Shown piece by piece: positions 8,426-17,513 of a stretch of DNA of 64,000 nt. Within the stretch, counting starts at the first letter, position 1, and the number at the start of each line of letters is the position of its first letter. Under the pieces are notes generated by a model. It was not told the DNA's origin. It saw nothing but the letters and a program-made list of their open reading frames with translations, and made no database searches. Origin of the DNA: Nocardioides sp. (GTDB taxonomy: Bacteria > Actinomycetota > Actinomycetes > Propionibacteriales > Nocardioidaceae); contig NZ_JASLGR010000018.1 of NCBI RefSeq assembly GCF_030150155.1, forward strand, positions 62,001 to 126,000, in the 5' to 3' direction. Position numbers and translations under genes: made by a program.

Positions 8426-11400
8426 TCAGTGGGCCTTGGTCACCGCGACCGTGGCGCTGAGGCCGTCACCGACGGTGACGGCGGCACCCTGGGCCGTCTC
8501 GCCCACGACGTACGTCGTCGCCAGCGTCTCCCGGGCGATCAGGTCGCCGTGGGTGGTGGCCGCAGCCTGCACCTCGTCGCCACCGGCGACGACGAGCTCG
8601 ATCCGGTCCGAGACGTCCAGACCGGCCTCCTTGCGGGCGTTCTGGACCGCACGGATCAGGTCGCGGGCCAGACCCTCGGCGGCGAGCTCGGGCGTCACCA
8701 CGGTGTCGAGCACGACGAAGCCGCCGGCCGGGAGCATCGCGACAGCGGTCTCCTCTCCGTCGGCCGAGGCGACCGTCTCCAGGGTGTACTCCCCCTCGAC
8801 CAGGGCCAGGCCACCGGCGGTCACGGTGCCGTCGGCCGCGACGGACCAGTCACCGGACTTCGAGCCCTTGATCGCCAGCTGCACGTCCTTACCCAGCCGC
8901 GGACCGGCGGCGCGGGCGTTGACCGACAGCTTCTGCGAGACGCCGTAGGAGGCGGCCTCGGGCGCGTCGGCGTCGAGCAGGGTGACCGACTTGAGGTTGA
9001 GCTCGTCGGCGACCAGCGCCTCGAAGCCACCGATGCCGGGGCCGACGATGGTCAGGCCGGCCAGCGGCAGCCGGTTGCGCAACTTGCGGGCCTTGCGCAG
9101 CGCCGAGGTGGTGGAGCAGACGTCGCGGACGGTGTCCATCGCGGCGACCAGGGCGTCGAGCTCGGCACCGCCGGGCAGGTCCTCGACCGTGGGCAGGTCG
9201 GCCAGGTGGACCGAGCGCTCGCCGGTCAGGCCGCGCCAGATCTCCTCGGTGACCAGCGGCAGCAGCGGCGCGATCGTCCGGGTGGTGACCTCCAGGACGG
9301 TGTAGAGGGTGTTGAACGCGTCGCGGTCCTCGGACCAGAACCGCTCGCGCGAACGCCGGATGTACCAGTTGGTCAGGACGTCGAGGAACTCCCCGGTCGC
9401 CTCGCAGGCCTCGGCGATCGCGTAGGAGTCCATCGCCGCGGTGTAGGTGCCGACGAACTCGCGGGTCTTGGCCAGGATGTAGCGGTCCAGGGAGTCCTCC
9501 GACGCCGTGGACCACTCGGCGTCGATGCCGGCGGCGTTGGCGTACAGGCTGAAGAAGTACCAGCTGTTCCACAGCGGGATCATCACCTGGCGCACCGAGT
9601 CACGGATGCCGGTCTCGGTGACGACGAGGTTGCCGCCGCGCAGGATCGGGCTGGCCATCAGGAACCAGCGCATCGCGTCGGCGCCGTCGCGGTCGAAGAC
9701 CTCGGAGACGTCGGGGTAGTTGCGCAGGCTCTTGGACATCTTGTTGCCGTCCGAGCCCAGCACGATGCCGTGGCTGATGCAGGACTGGAACGCCGGTCGG
9801 TCGAAGAGCGCGGTGGCCAGGATGTGCAGGGTGTAGAACCAGCCGCGGGTCTGACCGATGTACTCGACGATGAAGTCGGCCGGGAAGTGGTGCTCGAACC
9901 AGTCCTTGGCCTCGAACGGGTAGTGGTTCTGGGCGAACGACATCGAGCCGGAGTCGAACCAGACGTCGAGCACGTCGGCCACGCGCCGCATCGTGGAGGC
10001 GCCGCTGGGGTCGTCGGGGTTGGGCCGGGTCAGCTCGTCGACCCACGGGCGGTGCAGGTCGCGCTCGCCGTCGGCGTTGAGCGGGAGCCGACCGAAGTCG
10101 CGCTCGATCTCCTCGAACGAGCCGTAGACGTCGATCCGCGGGAAGTCGGGGTTGTCGGACTTCCACACCGGCACCGGGGAGCCCCAGAACCGGTTGCGGG
10201 TGATCGACCAGTCGCGGGCGTTCTCCACCCACTTGCCGAACTGGCCGTCCTTGATGTGCTCCGGGGTCCAGTTGATCTGCTGGTTGAGCTCCAGCATCCG
10301 CTGCTTGACCGCGGTGACCTCGACGAACCAGGACGAGACGCCCTTGTAGATCAGGGGCTGGCGGCAGCGCCAGCAGTGCGGGTAGGAGTGCTCGTAGGAC
10401 TCCTGGCGGACCAGCACGGTGCCGGGCGTGACGGATCCTGCAGCGCCGGCCTCCGTGTTGCCGGCGGTGACGGCCTTGAGGTGGGCGATGATCGGCTTGT
10501 TGGCGTCGAAGACGAGCGTGTTCTTGTACTCCGTCACCGGAGCGGTGAAACGACCGTCCTTGCCCACCGGCATCACCGCGACGATGTTCTCGCGGTCGGT
10601 GATCTCCTTGTCGACCTCACCGAAGGCGCCGGCGGTGTGCACCAGGCCGGTACCGGAGTCGGTGGTGACGGCGTCGTCGGCCGCGACCACGCGGAAGGCG
10701 TTCTCGTGGCCGAGGTAGTAGGAGAACGGCGGCGTGTAGGTCAGGCCGACCAGGTCGGCACCGGTGCCGCGCCACACCACGGGAGCCTCGTCGAGCTCGG
10801 CGAAGAGCTCCTTCTTGAACGCATCCACCCGGGCGGCGGCCAGGATGTAGCGCTCGGGCGTCCCGGTGGGCTGGGCGGACTCCACAGCGACGTACTCGAT
10901 CTCGGAGCCGACCATGACTGCGAGGTTGGAGGGCAGCGTCCACGGGGTGGTCGTCCAGATCACCAGCTTGGCGCCGACCAGCTCGGCCACCGGGCCACCG
11001 GTGACGTCGTAGCCGACCGAGACGGCGGGGTCCTGCCGCATCTTGTAGACGTCGTCGTCCATCCGCAGCTCGTGGTTGGACAGCGGGGTCTCGTCGTTCC
11101 AGCAGTACGGCAGGACCCGGAAGCCCTCGTAGATCAGGCCCTTGTCGAAGAGGCTCTTGAAGGCCCACATCACCGACTCCATGAACTCGGGGTTCATGGT
11201 CTTGTAGTCGTTGTCGAAGTCGACCCAGCGGGCCTGGCGGGTGACGTAGGACTGCCAGTCGCCGGAGTATTTGAGCACCGACTCACGGCAGGCGGCGTTG
11301 AACTTGTCGATGCCCATCTCGACGATCTCGTCGGTGGTCTTGATGTTGTTCAGCCGCATCGCCTCGAGCTCGGCGGGCAGGCCGTGGGTGTCCCAGCCGA

Positions 11401-11689
11401 AGCGGCGCTCGACGCGCTTGCCCTTCATCGTCTGGTAGCGCGGGACGATGTCCTTGACGTAGCCGGTGAGCAGGTGACCGTAGTGCGGCAGACCGTTGGC
11501 GAACGGCGGGCCGTCGTAGAAGACGAACTCGTTGGAGCCGTTCTCACCGGGGTCGCGGGCGTCGATCGAGGCCTGGAAGGTGCTGTCGTCCTTCCAGTAC
11601 GCGAGCACGCGCTCCTCGATCTGCGGGAAGCGGGGGCTGGCGGGAACGCCGTCGTGCGACGGGTCGGTGCTGACCTTGGGATAGGTCAT
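8426..11689 (-). CDS. ileS: Isoleucyl-tRNA synthetase
   Basis: 1087 residues, the usual size. The class I motifs are present: HIGH-type HYGHLLTG near the N-terminus and KMSKS in NKMSKSLRN. The CP1 editing region contains GTGLVHTAGAFGEVD. The C-terminal extension with VSDRIELVV is typical of the eukaryote-like/actinobacterial type. The start ATG at 11687-11689 follows a leader that is a translational T-box, so expression should respond to uncharged tRNA-Ile. Confidence 0.95.
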   Translation of the reverse strand: MTYPKVSTDPSHDGVPASPRFPQIEERVLAYWKDDSTFQASIDARDPGENGSNEFVFYDGPPFANGLPHYGHLLTGYVKDIVPRYQTMKGKRVERRFGWDTHGLPAELEAMRLNNIKTTDEIVEMGIDKFNAACRESVLKYSGDWQSYVTRQARWVDFDNDYKTMNPEFMESVMWAFKSLFDKGLIYEGFRVLPYCWNDETPLSNHELRMDDDVYKMRQDPAVSVGYDVTGGPVAELVGAKLVIWTTTPWTLPSNLAVMVGSEIEYVAVESAQPTGTPERYILAAARVDAFKKELFAELDEAPVVWRGTGADLVGLTYTPPFSYYLGHENAFRVVAADDAVTTDSGTGLVHTAGAFGEVDKEITDRENIVAVMPVGKDGRFTAPVTEYKNTLVFDANKPIIAHLKAVTAGNTEAGAAGSVTPGTVLVRQESYEHSYPHCWRCRQPLIYKGVSSWFVEVTAVKQRMLELNQQINWTPEHIKDGQFGKWVENARDWSITRNRFWGSPVPVWKSDNPDFPRIDVYGSFEEIERDFGRLPLNADGERDLHRPWVDELTRPNPDDPSGASTMRRVADVLDVWFDSGSMSFAQNHYPFEAKDWFEHHFPADFIVEYIGQTRGWFYTLHILATALFDRPAFQSCISHGIVLGSDGNKMSKSLRNYPDVSEVFDRDGADAMRWFLMASPILRGGNLVVTETGIRDSVRQVMIPLWNSWYFFSLYANAAGIDAEWSTASEDSLDRYILAKTREFVGTYTAAMDSYAIAEACEATGEFLDVLTNWYIRRSRERFWSEDRDAFNTLYTVLEVTTRTIAPLLPLVTEEIWRGLTGERSVHLADLPTVEDLPGGAELDALVAAMDTVRDVCSTTSALRKARKLRNRLPLAGLTIVGPGIGGFEALVADELNLKSVTLLDADAPEAASYGVSQKLSVNARAAGPRLGKDVQLAIKGSKSGDWSVAADGTVTAGGLALVEGEYTLETVASADGEETAVAMLPAGGFVVLDTVVTPELAAEGLARDLIRAVQNARKEAGLDVSDRIELVVAGGDEVQAAATTHGDLIARETLATTYVVGETAQGAAVTVGDGLSATVAVTKAH

Positions 11690-11880
11690 CGGGTCTCTCC
11701 TGGTGGTCGGTCTGCTCTGCCCACCAGGACGATCCGTCAGGACCGCGGTACCACCTGGTTTGCCGACCTTCATCGACCACTCATGAAGCAGGCTGTGACG
11801 GGCCACCCGCCGGGTTCTACTGGGCTCCCCTGGTCAGGAGGGCTGTTCTTCCCGGAGCTCGCCGCTGATGACGGCTCGAA
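11690..11880 (-). promoter_or_regulatory. ileS T-box riboswitch (ultrashort stem I, translational type)
   Basis: The canonical T-box bulge sequence AGGTGGTACCGCGG is at about 11742-11755 on the minus strand. Upstream, a 4-bp stem (11872-11875 with 11861-11864) closes a 7-nt loop TCATCAG whose ATC (11867-11869) matches an isoleucine codon. This is the specifier-in-loop layout of ultrashort actinobacterial ileS T-boxes. A stem III candidate is CTTCAT / ATGAAG. Just before ileS, TCCTGGTGG pairs with CCACCAGGA and hides the Shine-Dalgarno AGGAG, so control should be at translation initiation. Confidence 0.9.
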
Positions 11881-11903
11881 CGCTGTGTGCCCATGCTACC
11901 CGC

Positions 11904-12506
11904 TCAGCCGAGCAGCAATGGCATGAGTTGAGCCGCACGCAGCCGCAGGGCCTCGGCCGCGGGGCGATCGGCGAGATGGGCGAGCACCGCCTGCTCGAAG
12001 AGCCCGTCGAGCAGCGCGTACGCCGCGGGCGGGTCGAAGACCGGCTCGCGGTCGGCGAGATCGGCGTACCGCTGCACGACCCGCCAGATCATCTCCTCCA
12101 GGGCATGGTCGATCGCCAGCACGTCAGCACGCAGCTCGTCCTCGAACATCGACTGGGTGCGCAGGTCGTACCAGAGCCGGTGCATCGCGACGTCCTCGCA
12201 CAGGGTCTCGACCAGCTTGTCGGCGAACCGCGCGACGAGGTCGTCGGCGTCCACCGCAGCGTCGATCACCCCGTCGTAGCGGGTGACGCAGACCTTCTTG
12301 TACTCCCGCACGCAGTGCACGATCAGCTCGGTCTTGTTGGCGAAGTAGTAGTGCACGACGCCGTGTGAGAACGGCGAGTTCTGGGCGATCTCGCGCAGCG
12401 AGGTACGGGCGTAGCCACGCTCCCCCAGGGTCGCCAGAGCCGACGCGGCGAGCTGGGCTCGGCGTTGATCGAACTTGTCGACCTGACGGACGGCGGCGGC
12501 ACTCAT
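11904..12506 (-). CDS. TetR/AcrR-family regulator
   Basis: 200 residues with an N-terminal TetR helix-turn-helix (LGERGYARTSLREIAQNSPFSHGVVHYYFANKTELI) and a helical ligand domain. It is divergent from an SDR / saccharopine-dehydrogenase-like / acyl-CoA synthetase operon, which it probably represses in response to an acyl or aromatic effector. A TACGCT -10 hexamer lies 6 nt before its ATG, so the mRNA is probably leaderless. The operator-like repeats at 12534-12576 overlap the region of its own promoter, so autoregulation is likely. Confidence 0.88.
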   Translation of the reverse strand: MSAAAVRQVDKFDQRRAQLAASALATLGERGYARTSLREIAQNSPFSHGVVHYYFANKTELIVHCVREYKKVCVTRYDGVIDAAVDADDLVARFADKLVETLCEDVAMHRLWYDLRTQSMFEDELRADVLAIDHALEEMIWRVVQRYADLADREPVFDPPAAYALLDGLFEQAVLAHLADRPAAEALRLRAAQLMPLLLG

Positions 12507-12533
12507 GGGGTCAGCGTACGTCCTCCACCCTCA

Positions 12534-12576
12534 ATCTTGACGACTGTCCAGAAAAATCTTGACAGTCGTCAAGATC
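12534..12576. promoter_or_regulatory. TetR operator candidates between the regulator and the SDR operon
   Basis: Two related 20-bp sites: 12534-12553 and 12557-12576. The second is palindromic, with arms ATCTTGAC and GTCAAGAT around 4 bp. Together they also form a perfect 14-bp inverted repeat (12535-12548 with 12561-12574). They lie in the divergent promoter region, the expected place for the TetR product. Confidence 0.75.
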
Positions 12577-12627
12577 GGACGGAGTGTGAGGCACATCACC
12601 TCACTGCACCGACTCGGAGGACGTTCG

Positions 12628-13416
12628 ATGACTGATCTGACAGGACGGGTAGCACTCGTCACCGGCGCTGCCCAAGGGCTCGGCGAAGGCATGGCCCAGG
12701 CACTGGCAGGAGCCGGTGCCCGGGTGATGGTCGCCGATGTTCAAGACGACCTGGCCGCCTCGGTGGCCGCCGGCCTCGGCGGCGGGGCGGGCTCGGTCCA
12801 CCTCGACGTCACCCAGGAGTCCGACTGGATCGCCGCCGTCGAGCGGACCGTCGACCAGTGCGGCGGCCTCGACATCGTGGTCAACAACGCCGGGGTCGAG
12901 ATCACCAGCCTGATCACCGAGATCGAGCCCGACGGCCTGCGTCGGATGCTGGAGATCAACGTGCTCGGCACCGCCCTGGGGGTCAAGCACGGGCTGCGTG
13001 CGATGCGCCCCGGCGGCGCTGCCGGTCACGGCGGGACGATCATCAACATCTCCTCAGTCGCCGCCACGATCGCGTTCCCCGGGATCGCGGGCTACTCCGC
13101 GACCAAGTCCGCCGTCGACCGGCTCACCCGGGTCGCGGCGATGGAGGCCGGCAAGCTCGGCTACGGCGTCCGGGTCAACTGCGTCTACCCGGGCCTGGTG
13201 CCCACCGCGATGGGCGCCGGACTCGCCCAGGACGTGGCGGCCCTCGGCCTCTTCGACTCCCCCGACGCCGCGGTCGCAGGAGTGATCGACCAGACCCCCG
13301 CCGGCCGGCTGGGCGAGGTCGCCGACATGGCCGACGCCGTGGTCTTCCTGGCCTCGGACCAGGCCCGGTTCATCACCGGCATCGGGCTGCCGGTCGACGG
13401 CGGGATGGGGATGTGA
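12628..13416 (+). CDS. Short-chain dehydrogenase/reductase
   Basis: 262 residues from ATG 12628, with GGAGG 9 nt upstream. Classical SDR motifs: nucleotide-binding TGAAQGLGEG, NNAG in VVNNAGVEI, catalytic Ser of INISSVAA, and YSATKSA (Tyr-x3-Lys). The Asp of VADVQ after strand 2 favours NAD(H). It is the first gene of a TetR-controlled operon and probably oxidises a hydroxyl intermediate. Substrate unknown. Confidence 0.88.
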   Translation: MTDLTGRVALVTGAAQGLGEGMAQALAGAGARVMVADVQDDLAASVAAGLGGGAGSVHLDVTQESDWIAAVERTVDQCGGLDIVVNNAGVEITSLITEIEPDGLRRMLEINVLGTALGVKHGLRAMRPGGAAGHGGTIINISSVAATIAFPGIAGYSATKSAVDRLTRVAAMEAGKLGYGVRVNCVYPGLVPTAMGAGLAQDVAALGLFDSPDAAVAGVIDQTPAGRLGEVADMADAVVFLASDQARFITGIGLPVDGGMGM

Positions 13417-13421
13417 GTGCG

Positions 13422-14528
13422 ATGACGAGCACGAGTGACAAGCAGGTCGTGGTCTACGGGGCCTCGGGCTACACCGGACGCCTGGTGTGCGAGTACCTCC
13501 GTGAGTACGGCGTCGGGTTCATCGCCGCCGGACGCAGCGCCGACACGCTGACGGCCTCGATGAACGCCCACGTCCCCGGGATCGAGACGGCCGACTACGA
13601 GATCGTCGAGGTGAGCCACGACGTCGAGTCCCTGACCCGGCTCTTCACCGGCGCGAAGGTCGTGCTGAACACCGTCGGGCCGTTCAGCGCCCACGGCCAC
13701 GAGGTGGTCCAGGCGTGCCTGGCCGCCGGCGCGCACTACACCGACACCACCGGCGAGCAGGACTGGCTGATCAGCTGCGACGAGACCTACGGCGCCGACT
13801 TCGCCGCCGCGGGGCTGCTGCTCTCCCCGGGCCTGGCCCAGATGTACACCACCGGCGAGATCGCCGCACAGCTGTGCCTGGACCAGCCCGGCCTGGACAC
13901 CCTCGACATCGCGGTGTTCTGGGGTGGCAGCCCGACGATCGCCTCGACCCGGACCATCCTGGTCAACGCCGCCACGTCGGCAGCGCACTATCTGGAGCAG
14001 AACCAGTACGTCGACTTCGACCCGAACCAGGGCCTGGTCCCGTTGGTGGTCCCCGGACAGCACGAGCTCGCGCTCTCGCTGCCCTGGGGCGGTACGTCGC
14101 ACCCGGTCTGGTTCAAGCGCGATCCGCGGGTGGCGAACGTGAAGGCCCAGGGCGGGGTCTTCAACGCCGCCCTGATGAACGGCGTGCCGCAGATCGTGGC
14201 GGCCGCCCTGGAGGCGACCAAGGACATGAACGACGCCGACCGCGACGCCGCCCTGACCGCGACCGCCGCCCAGGTGATGAACCAGATGCCGCCGCGGGAG
14301 AACCCGCGGCTGAACAAGTCCCTGGACTCGGTGCACGCCTCGGGGCCGTTGGGCCGGGCGCACTGTGTCATCCACGGGAACTCGAACTACAAGCAGACCG
14401 GGTTGATGCAGGCGTTCGCGGCGTACTCACTGCTGCAGACGCCACCGCGACGGGTCGGCTTCGCCTCGGGCTGCCAGGCCTTCGGCCACCACGAGCTGCT
14501 CGGGTGCTGCGCTCCTTCGGCCTGGTGA
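13422..14528 (+). CDS. Saccharopine dehydrogenase-like NADP-binding protein, probably frameshifted at the 3' end
   Basis: As sequenced, 368 residues: Rossmann N-terminus VVVYGASGYTGRLVCEYL, then VVLNTVGPFSAHGHEVVQACLAAGAHYTDTTGEQ, as in the saccharopine dehydrogenase / trans-acting enoyl reductase group. The last residues (CCAPSAW) look wrong. Adding one G to the GGG at 14502-14504 restores a natural ending (VLRSFGLVMAPVLTVQA) with stop at 14555-14557, 3 bp before the next gene. I therefore suspect a one-base deletion or a sequencing error. An alternative start is GTG 13413, overlapping the SDR stop. It belongs to the SDR operon. Confidence 0.82.
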   Translation: MTSTSDKQVVVYGASGYTGRLVCEYLREYGVGFIAAGRSADTLTASMNAHVPGIETADYEIVEVSHDVESLTRLFTGAKVVLNTVGPFSAHGHEVVQACLAAGAHYTDTTGEQDWLISCDETYGADFAAAGLLLSPGLAQMYTTGEIAAQLCLDQPGLDTLDIAVFWGGSPTIASTRTILVNAATSAAHYLEQNQYVDFDPNQGLVPLVVPGQHELALSLPWGGTSHPVWFKRDPRVANVKAQGGVFNAALMNGVPQIVAAALEATKDMNDADRDAALTATAAQVMNQMPPRENPRLNKSLDSVHASGPLGRAHCVIHGNSNYKQTGLMQAFAAYSLLQTPPRRVGFASGCQAFGHHELLGCCAPSAW

Positions 14529-14560
14529 TGGCCCCGGTGCTGACGGTGCAGGCCTGAACG

Positions 14561-16180
14561 ATGCGCCTGGTCGACTACCTGCACAAGGGCGCCTCGCTCG
14601 CCCCGGAGGCGCCCTGCCTCACCACCGACGGCGAGACCTGGACCTACCGCACGGTGGTCGAGCTGAGCGACGCCATCGCCGCGGGCCTGCGGGCCCGCGG
14701 CGTGCGGCCGGGCCAGAGCGTCGCGATCTTGTCGGCCAACGATCCGACGGCGTTCAGCTGTGTCTTCGGGATCAGCGCCGCCGGCGCCGTGTGGTGCCCG
14801 ATCAACCCCCGCAACGAGGCCGAGGAGAACCGCGAGCTGTTGGAGCTCTTCGACTGCGTCGCGCTGATCTTCCACTCCGCCTACGCCCCGCTGGTCGCCC
14901 AGATCCGCGATCGGCTGCCGGGGCTGACCACCCTGGTCTGCTTCGACGCCGACCTGCCCGACCTCGCCGGAGTGCTGACCTGGGCCGACTTCCTGGCCAC
15001 CAGGGCAGCCACCGCGCCGCCGGTGCCGTCGGGGTCGTCCGGCCCGTCGACGCCGGGCGACACCCTGGCGATGATCGTCGGGACCGGTGGCACCACCGGC
15101 CGGCCCAAGGGCGTGATGCTGACGTGCGCCAACCTGGAGACGATGACCTCGCTGACCTTGATGAGCTATCCCTTCAGCGGCGTACCCCGGTATCTCGCCC
15201 TGGCCCCGCTGACCCACGCCGCCGGCGTGCTCTGCTTCCCGGTGCTGGCCCGCGGCGGCGAGATCGTGGTGATGCGTCATCCCGATGTCGCCGAGTTCCT
15301 CGCCCTGATCGAGCGCCACCGGATCACGCACACGTTCCTGCCGCCGACCCTGATCTACCTGGCCCTGGCCCACCCCGATCTGCCCGCCACGGACCTCGGC
15401 TCCCTGGAGTGCTTCTGGTACGGCGCCGCCCCGATGTCCCCGAGCCGTCTGGCCGAGGCGCTGGACCGGATCGGCCCGATGGCCCAGCTGTTCGGCCAGA
15501 CCGAGGCACCGATGATGATCGCGACCCTGGCACCGGCCGACCACCGCCGGGCCGACGGCTCGATCGCCACCGAGCGCCTGACCTCGGCCGGACGGCCGAC
15601 GCCGCTGTGCACCGTGTCGATCCTGGGCTCCGACGGCGAGCCGGTCGCGACCGGCACCGACGGCGAGATCTGTGTCCGCGGCTCCCTGGTGATGGCGGGG
15701 TACTACAAGAACCCGGAGGCGACCGCCGAGGCCTTCGCCGGCGGCTGGCACCACACCGGCGACATCGGCCACCTCGACGCCGACGGCTTCCTGCAGATCG
15801 TCGACCGCGCCAAGGACATGATCATCACCGGTGGCTTCAACGTGTACTCCACCGAGGTCGAACAGGCCCTGCTGGCCCACGCCGACGTGCACGACTGCGG
15901 CGTGATCGGCCTGCCCGACGACAAGTGGGGCGAGCGGGTCGTGGCCGTCGTGCAGCCGGTCCCCGGCGCCTCTCCTGACCCTGCTGACCTGCAGGCCTTC
16001 GTCAAGGGGCGGATCGGCTCGGTCAAGACCCCGAAGGAGGTCTTCGTGTGGCCCGACCTGCCGCGGTCCAAGGTGGGCAAGGTGCTCAAGAACGAGATCA
16101 AGGCCAGCCTGCGCGAGGACGGTGCCGCAGCGGGCACGGGTACGAGCACGAGCACGCCGGGTCTCCCCCAATCTGGGTAA
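14561..16180 (+). CDS. Acyl-CoA synthetase (AMP-forming)
   Basis: 539 residues, ANL superfamily. Adenylate motifs: VGTGGTTGRPKGVMLT (P-loop), FGQTEAP, the hinge region HHTGDIGHLDADGFLQIVDRAKDMIITGGFNVYSTEVE and the C-terminal catalytic Lys in RSKVGKVLKNEI. It activates a carboxylic acid to its CoA thioester. As third gene of the TetR-regulated operon it probably feeds a fatty-acid or aromatic/alicyclic acid degradation route. Chain specificity cannot be read from the sequence. Confidence 0.9.
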   Translation: MRLVDYLHKGASLAPEAPCLTTDGETWTYRTVVELSDAIAAGLRARGVRPGQSVAILSANDPTAFSCVFGISAAGAVWCPINPRNEAEENRELLELFDCVALIFHSAYAPLVAQIRDRLPGLTTLVCFDADLPDLAGVLTWADFLATRAATAPPVPSGSSGPSTPGDTLAMIVGTGGTTGRPKGVMLTCANLETMTSLTLMSYPFSGVPRYLALAPLTHAAGVLCFPVLARGGEIVVMRHPDVAEFLALIERHRITHTFLPPTLIYLALAHPDLPATDLGSLECFWYGAAPMSPSRLAEALDRIGPMAQLFGQTEAPMMIATLAPADHRRADGSIATERLTSAGRPTPLCTVSILGSDGEPVATGTDGEICVRGSLVMAGYYKNPEATAEAFAGGWHHTGDIGHLDADGFLQIVDRAKDMIITGGFNVYSTEVEQALLAHADVHDCGVIGLPDDKWGERVVAVVQPVPGASPDPADLQAFVKGRIGSVKTPKEVFVWPDLPRSKVGKVLKNEIKASLREDGAAAGTGTSTSTPGLPQSG

Positions 16181-16238
16181 CCACCACGACACGGCGTACA
16201 GGACGCAACCTCACCGGCCCGCTGTGCGTCAGTGGAGT

Positions 16239-16904
16239 ATGACTACTTCCTCTCGGGCACGCGTCACACTCGCAGCCCTCGCCCTGACCGGTCTCACCCT
16301 CGCCACCACCACGGCAGGGATCTCGCAGGCCTCAGCCACCCCCACGACGTCGGGCTCCTCCACCGCCTCGACGGCCACCGCGGGCAAGCCGATCACCTCC
16401 TTCCCGATCGCCAAGGGCCTGCCGAAGGCCGACGGCCACATCACCCGCTGGGGCCCGACCACCGGCCTCAAGGCCGCGCACCGGCTCAGCTTCTGCGGCA
16501 CCCAGGTGATGCCCGGCAAGGGCGCCACCCAGTCGCTCACCGCCGGCGCCGAGGACCCGCAGGCCTCCTCGATCCGCACCCTGGTGCACTACAGCACGGC
16601 CAAGGCCGCCACCCGCGCCCAGAACCGCGTCGCCCGGGTCGCTCGCACCTGCGGTCAGACCAGCAAGAAGCTCAACGTCGGCTTCGTGACGGCGAAGACC
16701 GGCGCGCCCAGCCTGACCGTCACCCGCACCTGGGACTACTCCGTCGGCTTCAAGATCGACCAGGTCTCCCGTTCGGGTCGCTGGCTGCTGCTGGTCAGCA
16801 CCACCTCCAACGAGGGGTCGACCGACGACGTCGCCTCCTACGTGAAGGCCACCAGCCGGACCAGCCGCTCCCTGGTCCGTCACCTGTCCTCGCTCGCACG
16901 CTGA
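16239..16904 (+). CDS. Secreted protein with PknH-like sensor domain
   Basis: 221 residues from ATG 16239. A Sec-type signal peptide (basic start, hydrophobic core TLAALALTGLTLATTTAG, cleavage near ASA) is followed by a Ser/Thr-rich linker and a globular region. The pattern FCGTQVMPGK...ASSIRTLVHYSTAKAATRAQ...ARTCGQ has two cysteines (FCG and TCG) that could form a disulfide. It resembles PknH-type extracellular sensor domains seen in actinobacterial lipoproteins. Function unknown; the family link is moderate. Confidence 0.7.
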   Translation: MTTSSRARVTLAALALTGLTLATTTAGISQASATPTTSGSSTASTATAGKPITSFPIAKGLPKADGHITRWGPTTGLKAAHRLSFCGTQVMPGKGATQSLTAGAEDPQASSIRTLVHYSTAKAATRAQNRVARVARTCGQTSKKLNVGFVTAKTGAPSLTVTRTWDYSVGFKIDQVSRSGRWLLLVSTTSNEGSTDDVASYVKATSRTSRSLVRHLSSLAR

Positions 16905-16956
16905 GCCGCGGCACCCGTGTGCGACGACCGGAGGGGGCTCGTCGCACACTGGTGCC

Positions 16957-17448
16957 ATGAGTGAGCTCTCGACGTACCGCACCTATCTGGGCCAGTTCCG
17001 CTCCACCCTGGCCCGCCAGTGCGCGGACCTGACACCGGCCCAGCTCGCCACCCGCGCGGTCCCGCCGAGCACGCTGTCCCTGCTCGGCCTGGTCCGTCAC
17101 ATGGCGTACGTCGAGCAGACCTGGTTCCAGCGGGCGCTACAGGGCAACCTCGCTGAGCCTCGGCCGTTCACCGACCCGTCCGACCCCGACATCGAGTTCA
17201 ACGGGGCGGACGGGTCGCTGGCGTGCGTGAGCGAGGCGATGGACGCCTGGCACCACGAGATCGCCCGGGCCGACGCCTGGCTCGACGCCCAGAGCGACGC
17301 CGACATGGCCCGGGTCGTGGTCTACAACGGCGACGGCGCCACCACGACGGTGCGCGACATCCTGGTCCACCTGGTCGAGGAGTACGCCCGGCACTGCGGC
17401 CACGCCGACCTGCTGCGCGAATGCCTCGACGGACGGACCGACCTCTAG
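16957..17448 (+). CDS. DinB/DUF664 family protein (copy 1)
   Basis: 163 residues, four-helix DinB fold. Metal-type histidines are visible in LVRHMAYVEQTWF, near DAWHHEI and in EEYARHCGHADLLRECLDG. Members of this family include mycothiol-dependent enzymes. A second, similar copy follows at 17514, so the pair is a tandem duplication. This copy has no extra N-terminal segment. Confidence 0.85.
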   Translation: MSELSTYRTYLGQFRSTLARQCADLTPAQLATRAVPPSTLSLLGLVRHMAYVEQTWFQRALQGNLAEPRPFTDPSDPDIEFNGADGSLACVSEAMDAWHHEIARADAWLDAQSDADMARVVVYNGDGATTTVRDILVHLVEEYARHCGHADLLRECLDGRTDL

Positions 17449-17513
17449 GGTCACGCAAGGCCGGCTGCCGAAATCCACTTCCCTTCCGCCGCCGTTGCGG
17501 GTTGGCTGGGGTG

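Noticed and set aside
7436..11926. A 1496-codon open frame on the plus strand
   Set aside because: It is antisense to ileS and in other frames to pepA; composition (Asp/Gly/Gln/His-rich without domains) is that of a high-GC shadow frame, while ileS has clear motifs.
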